Positions 56,236-64,000 of a DNA stretch of 64,000 nucleotides are shown here, piece by piece. The notes beneath the pieces are model-generated. The model saw only the letters and a program-made list of their open reading frames with translations. It was not told the origin of the DNA and did not search any database. How positions within the stretch are numbered: position 1 is the stretch's first letter; the number at the start of each line of letters is the position of its first letter. This DNA is from Limnanthes douglasii subsp. nivea (lineage: Eukaryota; Streptophyta; Magnoliopsida; Brassicales; Limnanthaceae): assembly GCA_036936605.1 (NCBI GenBank), contig JAUPFV010000001.1:122644771-122708770 (forward strand), in the 5' to 3' direction. Position numbers and translations under genes: made by a program.

Positions 56236-57660
56236 TTGTCTTTTTTGCTAAACAATCAGCATGTATTTGCTTGGTGCAATAGTGATGTAACCGGAGTACC
56301 TGCAAGTGTTATTTCACATAAATTTTCCATCCGAAGTGATGTTGCACCTGTTGTACATAAAAGAAGATCTTTTTCTAAGGAAAAAGCGGATGTGATAGTT
56401 CAAGAGGTTGATCGGTTGACCAAGATGGGACATATTAAAGAATCCTAATATCCTTTATGGACTACCAATCCGATGTTAGTCAAGAAAAAGAACGGGAATT
56501 GGCGTATGCGCATTGATTTCACTGACCTTAACAGAGCTTGCCCAAAGGATCTCTATCCTGTTCCCCGGATAGATCAGTTGGTAGACTTTATGTCTGGAAA
56601 CAAGTTGATGTCCTTCATGGATGCTTTATCCGGGTATAATCAGATTCAGATGGATCCGAAGGATCAAGATCACACTATTTTCATAACAGACAGAGGTCTC
56701 CATTGTTACAAGGTGATGCCCTTAGGATTAAAGAATGCTGAGGCTACTTATCAGAGGTTGGTGAACAAAACATTTACTAATCATATTGGAAAAAATATGG
56801 AAGTATACAGAAATGACATGATGGTTAAAATCCTGGAGGAGGATTTGCACATAATTGATCTTCAAGAAACATTTGCTAATTTAGTAGCTATGATTTTGAA
56901 ATTAAATCAAGAGAAATGTGTGTTTGGGGTCCGATTTGGAAAGTTTATGGGTTATGTGATAAGTGAGGAAGGTATCCTGCCTGATCCGGATCAGCTTAAT
57001 GCACTATTAGAAATGGATCCTCCTCAAAATGTTAAAGAAGTCCAAAGGCTCACCGGAAGATTGGTTGCTTTGAACAGGTTTATTTCAAGGTCTTCGGACA
57101 AAAGTGCTCCGTTTTTTCAAACCTTGAAGAATGCTAAAGACTTCAATTGTTCTCCACAGTGCAACCAAACCTTCATTGAGATAGATAAACATTTATCCTC
57201 ACCAAAGACTCTCTTTAAACCCGTTCAAGGAGAAATGCTATATGTATATTTTGCTGTGTCAGAATGTGCTACAAGTGCAGTTCTGGTAAGAGAAGTGGAA
57301 ACTTATCCTCGTCCAGTGTACTACATCAACAAAAGTTTATTAGATGCTGAGAAGAGGTATTTAGAGCTGGAAAAGTTGGCACTAGACTTAGTGATTGCAG
57401 GAAGAAAGATGAGGTCGTATTATCAATCTCATTTCATCATTTTCCGAACATCTTTCCCACTAAAAAATATTCTTCAAAAGTCAGATATATCAAGCAGGAT
57501 GACCAAGTGGTCAGTAGAATTGGGCGACTACGACATTGATTTTGCCTCCCGAACGGCTATTAAAGCCCAATCAGTGGCTGATTTCGTAATAGAATTCCAT
57601 ACAGACATGAACTCCAAACAAACTTCAGGAGATAAAACCAAGAAAGAGTGGGTGGTCTGA
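56236..57660 (+). pseudogene. Tat gypsy reverse transcriptase and RNase H
   Basis: 56236-56448 gives the RT start (VHKRRSFSKEKADVIVQEVD), a TAA at 56446 breaks it, and 56473-57660 is open for 395 codons. Key blocks: MRIDFTDLNRACPKDLYPVP, FMDALSGYNQIQM, FITDRGLHCYKVMPLGLKNA. The catalytic YVDD is replaced by YRND (56803-56824), removing one of the two essential aspartates. RNase H follows: VYFAVSECATSAVLVREVET, RPVYYINKSLLDAEKRYLEL, EKLALDLVIAGRKM, ending ADFVIEF. This RT should be inactive. Confidence 0.92.
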
Positions 57661-58317
57661 ACTGATGGTGGATCAAGCACAATGTGTTGTGGAGCTGGAG
57701 TTTTCTTAACCTCTCTATATGGCGATGAAATGTACCAAGCTATATGCTTTGGGTTAATGGCCTCTAACAATGAGTCTGAATATGAAGCAGTTATAACTGG
57801 TCTTGAATTGGCTCTCATGTGTGGGGATAAGAGAGTTCGGTTGATGAGTCACTCTCAATTGCTCATCTATCACGCTCAAGGTCAGCCTAAGGCTAAGAAG
57901 GAGCAACTGATCAAGTACTTACTCATTTTGGAAGAAGTGGCAGCACACTTCAAAAGTGTTTGTTATGAGCATATTCCCAGATCGGAGAATACATTGGCAG
58001 ACTCTTTGGAAACTATAGCATATTTTGAGTCCTACCCTTGGATTCACATACAAGAATTCCCGTCCATACAACTAAGTCAAGACAAAGAAGATGAGGAAAG
58101 TATGAGCATACATGTGATTCAACCTAAAGATTGGAGATATACCTTCCTTCAATATGTTTCTGATGGGGCTTTGCCTTCGGACAAAGCTATGGCAAGAAAG
58201 ATTAAACACAAGGCACGTGGTTTTTTTATGATAAGAGGAATTTTCTATAAGAAATCTTTCAATAGACCTCTCCTACACTATCTGGGGATTGAAGAATCCC
58301 AAGTCGTTTTGTTCTAA
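57661..58317 (+). pseudogene. Archaeal-type RNase H of the Tat element
   Basis: It follows the first RNase H after a TGA. Motifs: TDGGSS (first catalytic Asp), ASNNESEYEAVITGLELAL (Glu), then MSHSQLLIYHAQG, where the usual SDSQLV aspartate is His, and IPRSENTLADSL near the end. A second RNase H in this place defines Tat elements. The D-to-H change in the third catalytic position suggests loss of activity. The frame continues open to 58317 into the linker to integrase. Confidence 0.85.
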
Positions 58318-58319
58318 CT

Positions 58320-59244
58320 GCATGATGTGGAGTGCTCAACATATTGTGGGTACATGGAACTAACCCGAAGAGTCCTATTAGCTGGTACTATTGGTCATCC
58401 ATAATGGAAGATGCAAAAGAAATGGTGAAGAAATGTGATCCATGTAAAAAGTATGGGAATGAAATTCATGTGCCACCAGTACCCATGGATTCTATTTCTG
58501 AGCCAATACCTTTTTCCAGATGGGGGATGGATATAGTTGGACCTCTACCTATGCATCTGGGGGGTGCAGAACTATTATAGTTGCTATTGATCACTTCTCA
58601 AAATGGATAGAGGCAGCTCCCTTGGAAGGAACCACATCGAATGCTGTTATTAAATTTATCTTATCTAATATATGCTGCATATTTGGGATCCCCCAAAAGA
58701 TTACTACAGACAATGAGTTACAGTTTGATAACAAAGATATGGAGAATTTTTGTGCTTCTAGAGGTATTCAACATTTTTTTCTTCTCCTTTCCATCCACAA
58801 GCAAACTGCCAGGTTGAAGTTGCCAACAAAACCATTTTGTCAGGATTAAAAAAGAATTTAAAAGGTGTTGCAGGGAACTGGCCAAGCTATTTACAAGAAG
58901 TGTTATGGGCCTACCGAACTACTCTTCAGGCTGCTACACTAGAGTCTCCTTTTGCCTTGGTATATGGGGTGGATGCAATTACCCCCATAGAAGCTACCTT
59001 ACCATCATACAGAGTCCATAAATATTCTGAACAAGCTAATGACATAGCAATTAGGAATGAGTTGGACTTAATCGAAGAAAGAAGGGTTAAAGAACACTTA
59101 AGAACAACTCACTACGAAGGTTTGATGAGGAACAGATTTTCCTCCAAAGTCAAAAGAAGAGATTTTCAATCAGGAGATAAGGTGTTAAGAAAAGTTTTCT
59201 TACATACCAAGGAGAAGCAGTTCGGTAAGTTGGCTCCAAACTAG
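58320..59244 (+). pseudogene. Tat gypsy integrase
   Basis: Three overlapping frames: 58332-58580 with KKCDPCKKYGN (zinc-binding Cys pair) and WGMDIVGPLP (first catalytic Asp); 58520-58849 with FSKWIEAAPL and ITTDNELQFDN (second Asp; Gly-to-Glu beside it); and, after a shift near 58790-58837, HPQAN..VEVAN (catalytic Glu) and 58837-59244 with LWAYRTTLQAATLESPFALV and a C-terminal FQSGDKVLRKVFLHTKEKQ. A TAG at 59242 ends the frame before the expected WEG-type motif. Frameshifts prevent an intact enzyme. Confidence 0.9.
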
Positions 59245-59904
59245 GAATGCCCCAATGAGGTCTGTGAAAAGCTCAAACCTTAGACATATAGGCTTCAAAA
59301 CAAATAAGGGAGAGTTTTAAAGCACCATGGAATGTTGAGCATCTCAGGTTATATTTAGATTAAATTTTTTTGTGTAAATATTTACTTATTATATACTAAT
59401 ATAAATATTAGGGGACATACTCTTTCCTATCCTGGTGGCGCGGGGAGGTTTTAATGAGGTGTTCGGTTTTTTCTTGAATAATATATAATGCCTTTTTCAA
59501 ATATTCAGAGTGACTTTACTACAATTAAATTCAAGTATAAATCACTTGTTCAAAACATTAGATCTTTAGTGGATCAGATAAATTTGATGGTTGGTTATGA
59601 CTATTAAATACATGTCACTGGAGATATTAAACATTCTCACTTCAATACTTCTGAAATGCTAGGGGCTACTTAAACATTAGCCATGCAAGTTTTAAGGAAA
59701 ACTATTAAACAAAAAGAAAATTCAATAAATTAAACCTATTCGGACTTAAACCGAACAATAATACAAAATATGTCTTGGCCATCCAAGGACTTTGGTTGTT
59801 CGAAGGACCTATTCAGACTTCAACCGAACAATAATACAAAATGTGCATTGGCCATCCAAGGAATTTGATTATTCACAAAACAAAAAATGATATATGATAA
59901 AACC
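59245..59904 (+). mobile_element. Untranslated stretch between integrase and the antisense ORF
   Basis: No coding domain. It holds a direct repeat of 'ttggccatccaaggactttg' with 'cttaaaccgaacaataatac' (about 59741-59790 and 59811-59865), plus a 'gctaggggctact' tract at 59658 that resembles an internal polypurine tract. Confidence 0.55.
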
Positions 59905-62828
59905 TTAGGGCTTGTTCCCTTTGGAAGTTCCTTCACTACCACCACCACCGTTTTTGGTACTTTTGAGTTCAGCACTTGAATTCTCACCTATACCTTCTTT
60001 ATCATCAGTGGAGTTAAATCCACTAAAGTAACAGTGCTTGTCGCCATTGGCTAGTGTATGAAATGGTATATCTTCATACTTCACATACTTCCACAAAGGA
60101 TCAAGGGTCCTTTTAAGGAAGGTCTCATGGAACAACAGCACCATGTCAGACTTAATCACATTATCTCTTTTTTCTAATGAGTTTATTACTCCGTTGGCGT
60201 ACTCCTCAATATCTTCCTTGATAGATTGCTCTTGTTGGCTCTTCAGGGCCTCCTTTTCCTTGGTCATCTCCATAATCCAACTCAGTCTTTTCATTGGTTA
60301 GGGTTTGAATAGCACCATCCTCAGTCTTCAATTACTCCTTCAAAGCTGTAACGTTTTGTGAGGAAGAAGTCTCTAAGTCAGACTACTGGGTTTGGAGCTC
60401 AATTTTGGCTGCTTCCGATGCGGCTAGCTTGGTTGCCAAATCCTCCTTATCCTTTTTTAGTGCCTCTATAATTTACTGACGGCTTGACATAGATTGTTTG
60501 TAAGAAGTAAGAGAGTTGATAAGGTTGGTATGACTTTTCACCTGCCTCTCCAGATCAAGTACTGGCCGGATATAACCGAGGAGGGCGTGGTTTAGGACAT
60601 CTTGCTCTCCGAATATGGAGAACAGTTTCCCATTGTAGATCACCATGTTGGAGGAACTAGAAGGACGATAAGGACGTGCAAAATTATCCTTCTCAAAATC
60701 ATTAAAGTACAAACCAATATCTTGAAGGGAACTGAGGTCCACTTCATCGTTCCCTCCTCCAGCAATCTCTCCGGACTAAAGGACTGTTGGGATATCCTCT
60801 TTCAAGGTAGGGTCGTCAGTGGCTGGATGTGGTTGGATTTCCGAAGGGCGAATGATTATTTCTTCCCTCAAGGTAATCTTCTTCTTCTTGGCAGCTTTCT
60901 CATCGTTGTTGGCCCTGCGCTTCCTGTTATTTTTAGGAGGCTTTGGCGGGTTGTTTGACCCTCCAACTTTCCTCACTATTTCAACCTCTACTGCTTTGAG
61001 CAGAGCCACATCAATGCCCCTCTGGTTCCTCGAACCAGTCCCTTCTGTAGCTGTTGGAGCCAACTCTGTTGCAGTCTTCCTATTTTTGTTCTTCATTTTG
61101 CTGGGAGCCTTAGCCCAAGAAGGTAAGAACAACTTGGTATCTTTGGCTTTTGTTCTTCTTAGAATCACGTCAGCAAAAGAAAGGGTGGTTAGCTCTTCCC
61201 ATGAAAGGTCTCTCCGGCTTGTGGTGTTCCATAGGTGAGACCTCACAAAATTTCCCGATGTAAAGTAATTGTGGAAGACACTCCCCCGGTGTTCCAAAGC
61301 CCATGCATTGAGCTTTGCACAAGTATTTTTCCCTTCTTCCAAATGGCTGGTGAACTCCTTCGGTAGAACTAAAGAGAAGTAACGAACTAGTCTGAATAAG
61401 AAAGCTTGTAGTTTAAGAAGAAAAACTTGTAATGGAAAGAGAAGAAGAAACTTACCAGTGCTTTTCCACCTACTGTTTGGCAAACTAGGGTGGTGTTGGC
61501 TTTAATATTCCTGCCATTTTCCCATGTTCCACTAACAAACAGGAACTGTGTCCTCCAAGGCCTTTCAGACTCTACCAGGTCGTCTACAACCTTAAAGTCA
61601 TTCCCCATGTTGAAGTGGTAGAATGGAATCTAATGGTTGTTGAACAAGCTTGCTACAGCAGCACACTTCTCCATCGAAATAGGGATCTTTGACAGTATGG
61701 ATGCCATGATACAGGCAAGGAGTGTGTACCAGGCGTTGGGGCTTAACTGGTTGGGACATAGTTTGACTAAATGGAAGTACTTAACAATTTATGGGTCTAG
61801 AGGGAACCGGAGTCCCCAGTTCAGAACTTTGGTGTACACTACCACCTCATTCAGTTTGCAGTCCATGGGGTCTCCGGAGTAATCGGTATCTTTACCTTTA
61901 CAGACTCCGAAATCCCCCATTTGGTTCGGATTTGGCGCAACTCAGCAGTATGGCTGTAGACATAGTTGATGATTTGCAAAGCCAACAAGTATTTGACACT
62001 GACATGTTTAAATCAAGGGCCTACCTTACCCTCTAGGCACTCCGGAAGCGAGTCAGCATGAGTCATACAAATTTTTAACTTACTTTTACCTTTCTTATCA
62101 GAAGTAGCATCTCCCGGTTGACCTGATGACTTGGTCTCAAAAGGGGCCTCTTTGATGTTGTCTTCCATAATCTCCTCCATCACTGTTGAAGGTTTGTCAG
62201 TTGGCTTTAAGAAAGGTTGTTCAATTTCCTACATCGAAAACTGTTCGGGTGGTTGAGCGTTTGTTGCCTCTGAGGGCCTAATATCTGATAGAGGTTGTTA
62301 TCTGGAGGGCTTGGCCTGCGGAACTGCTTTAGCTACCTCTGATCCGGAGGGTTTTGACATTGATTGTGTGGATTGGGTTTTGGTTTGGCGAGTTGTCCGG
62401 CGAGGGTTTATCTTCTCCGGTGACTTTTCTGTGTCAGAGCCCATTGCTATAAATGGCGAGGGTTTTCTGATGCTTGAAACAACGTTTTCTTTTGAAACAG
62501 GGTGTTGAGACTCTTGTATAGGGGAACGAGAAGGGAAGGATGAAAGGTTTGGTTTAAATGAAAGTTGTTTGAGTCTAGGGTTTTTGGAGGAAGATGACCC
62601 TTGGTTGGCGTCCTAATTTGGCTGATTGATTTTATCGCCTGGAGAAACAGGGAGACCGGCAGCGATACAGTTTTCTCTTTCTACCTTCATTGCTCTCTCT
62701 AACTCTGATAAATTCAACCAACCACCTTTAACTAAAGCGTTTTTTATTGTGAACATATAATCTCTCAAGAACAAATTTGAAGATGAAGATGAATTTATCT
62801 CTAAGAAAGCTTTGAGTGTGGAAGACAA
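59905..62828 (-). pseudogene. Antisense extra ORF of the Tat element ('putative gypsy type transposon' protein)
   Basis: Reading right to left: N-terminal segment 62828-62613 (MSSTLKAFLEINSSSSSNLF), a polar low-complexity stretch, then a conserved block near 61830-61690 (GLRFPLDP, stop, IVKYFHLVKLCPNQLSPNAW). 61608-61456 has ERPWRTQFLFVSGTWENG, 61368-60776 has LPKEFTSHLEEGKN and ends in a Lys/Arg-rich region, and 60742-60473 and 60294-59905 form coiled-coil-like segments. The FPL-P-F and PNAW blocks are typical of plant proteins annotated as putative gypsy-type transposon proteins, which are known as antisense ORFs in Tat elements. A donor AAAGCACTG|GTAAGT (61455) and acceptor near 61369 may mark an intron. 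Several stops and frameshifts. Its role is unknown. Confidence 0.8.
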
Positions 62829-63199
62829 TGGAATAGTAAAAAGGTATATATAAGAGTAAAAAAACAGTAGTTACTAAGAAGAAGTTGAAAGGGGTTTTAT
62901 ATCAATGATTAAGGATTACGCAAATGTGTGAAAAATCAAAACCTAGGTAACTTTCTAGACCTAGTGGGTGCGGCGATCTAAGAAAAATAACGGCTGGTAG
63001 GTCAAACCAAAGAATGACACGTGTCCCATGATTCAAGAGAAAACTCTTATAATTCTGGGAAGAAAAATAAGTCCTGATGAAATTCGAACTGGATTGGTGT
63101 TCAAAATAAGCTTCTTAGATCTGATTGCAAGCAGATCAGACGATTTGATATTGACTTGGTAGATTTTTTAACCCTTCCAAAGATACTTTGCAAGGCTTA

Positions 63200-63213
63200 G
63201 AAAAAGGGGCTAT
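63200..63213 (+). other. Polypurine tract of the Tat element
   Basis: 'gaaaaaggggctat' directly precedes the 3' LTR, in the place where plus-strand DNA synthesis is primed. Confidence 0.85.
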
Positions 63214-63581
63214 TGATGAGTTCAGATATTATAGTCACAGTCTATCATTTAATCCTGACAAGGGTAATTCGGACCATATCACTCCACTATAAAATCTGAA
63301 CAGGACAAATGTGAGCACCTTTTGACTAAGTTATTTCCTAATCTACTTAAAAACTAATGGGTCCTTAAACTCGACCCGGTTTCACAACTTGACCCGGTAA
63401 GCCCATGGGTCATTAATTAAAAGTATAAATACCCCAACCACTCTCATTAATGATGGTGATCAACATTTAATACAAGCAGGCTACGTAATTATCTCACTAC
63501 TCCTCACACTAAATACAAAATACCTCATACTTACTAAAACACTTTACAAAACTACCCCGAGCCCAAAAATAAACCAAACCA
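63214..63581 (+). mobile_element. 3' LTR of the complete Tat gypsy element
   Basis: 368 bp, pairs with 53293-53659 with the same TGATGAG start and AACCA end. Confidence 0.95.
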
Positions 63582-63586
63582 AATAT
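63582..63586. repeat. Target-site duplication AATAT, right copy
   Basis: Identical to 53288-53292. Confidence 0.9.
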
Positions 63587-64000
63587 CACAAATAATATCA
63601 AAATTCTGAATGATAAATTCCAATTGCAACTACAAAACCGTAGCTTAAGTTGATCAGTCAACATACTCTGATGATGTCAAGATAACATATGTAAGTTTGA
63701 AGGCCACTGCGTAATTTCATTGGCCCAGACACCAAAATTGAAGAATATGTAAAAGATTTAGAGGTCAGTGATGCTCCTGGCATACTTCTATTATGCTCCA
63801 AAAAAATATTAAAAACATATAGTATCAATTTATAAAAATACGATTATGTGTAATTGGTAATTCTAGCTTACTATAAGTTGTGGTGCATGAACATCAGTCA
63901 ATAAGTCTCCAAATTAAGGTTCACCATAGTTATATGTGAACCCAACCTGCAAACATAAGATATCAATTTTAATAGTCACATTTAAACATATGTATCAATA
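63587..64000. other. Intergenic flank
   Basis: Sequence outside the gypsy element up to the window end. I see no gene or repeat in it. Confidence 0.5.

Larger units (their letters stand above)
53293..63581 (+). mobile_element. Structurally complete Ty3/gypsy element, Tat lineage, with antisense ORF
   Basis: 10.3 kb between AATAT duplications. Order: 5' LTR, PBS, gag, protease, RT, RNase H, archaeal-type RNase H, integrase, antisense extra ORF, polypurine tract, 3' LTR. Dual RNase H plus an extra ORF downstream of pol is characteristic of the Tat lineage. Coding capacity is broken by several stops and frameshifts and by loss of catalytic residues, so it can only move if proteins are supplied by relatives. 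Confidence 0.95.

Noticed and set aside
60819..61238. 139-codon + strand frame with hydrophobic stretches
   Set aside because: Antisense to the better-supported reverse ORF of the Tat element; the hydrophobic run mirrors its Lys/Arg-rich region.

Overview
The window is plant nuclear DNA: AT-rich, with one multi-exon gene having GT-AG introns, plant lineages of LTR retrotransposons (Ty3/gypsy Tat type and Ty1/copia), plant L1-type LINEs with a terminal RNase H, MULE- and hAT-like DNA elements, and a tRNA-derived SINE. The intact terpene synthase is of the angiosperm TPS-a type. A eudicot is likely and an asterid such as Asteraceae is plausible, but no single sequence here fixes the species.

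Only two ordinary host genes look functional. The first is a complete seven-exon sesquiterpene synthase at 20921-23345 (+), 549 codons plus stop, with the metal-binding motifs present. The second is a single-coding-exon gene for a plastid-targeted, multi-pass membrane protein at 38756-39718 (-), with an intron in its 5' UTR. Two broken terpene synthase fragments (23525-23735 and 38206-38410) show that the locus once held more synthase copies. A short last-exon fragment of an unknown gene lies at about 37207-37401 (-).

The rest is mostly layered transposons. 1-4080: intergenic DNA with a near-palindromic MULE-like element (585-1696) and a roughly 90-bp tandem repeat. 4080-9345: a decayed Tat/gypsy pol (+) carrying a solo LTR. 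9400-13010: the 5' end of another Tat element (+), split by a hAT-like non-autonomous element with a target duplication. 13015-18420: decayed Tat material (-), probably two copies joined at an LTR, with a SINE next to the 5' end. 18790-19850: the 3' end and LTR of another element (+). 23814-29139: a young, almost intact copia element (-) inserted just downstream of the terpene synthase. 29330-31830: copia remnant (-). 31850-35510: gypsy remnant (-). 36024-37179: a second MULE-like element filled with 51-bp repeats. 40468-46960: a nearly full-length LINE (-), directly upstream of the membrane-protein gene promoter. 46965-49900: an older LINE (-). 49905-53287: AT-rich DNA with a second SINE copy.

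53293-63581 is a structurally complete Tat-type gypsy element with paired LTRs, PBS, PPT and a 5-bp target duplication (AATAT). It has gag, protease, RT, a classical RNase H, a second archaeal-type RNase H and integrase, then a long antisense extra ORF in the 3' third. It is inactive: there are stops, frameshifts and replaced catalytic residues in RT and the second RNase H.

I found no convincing new multi-gene system. The most informative signals are the terpene synthase with its local relics, the antisense ORF of the Tat element, the LINE sitting about 57 bp from a gene's TATA-like motif, and the two inverted-repeat elements.
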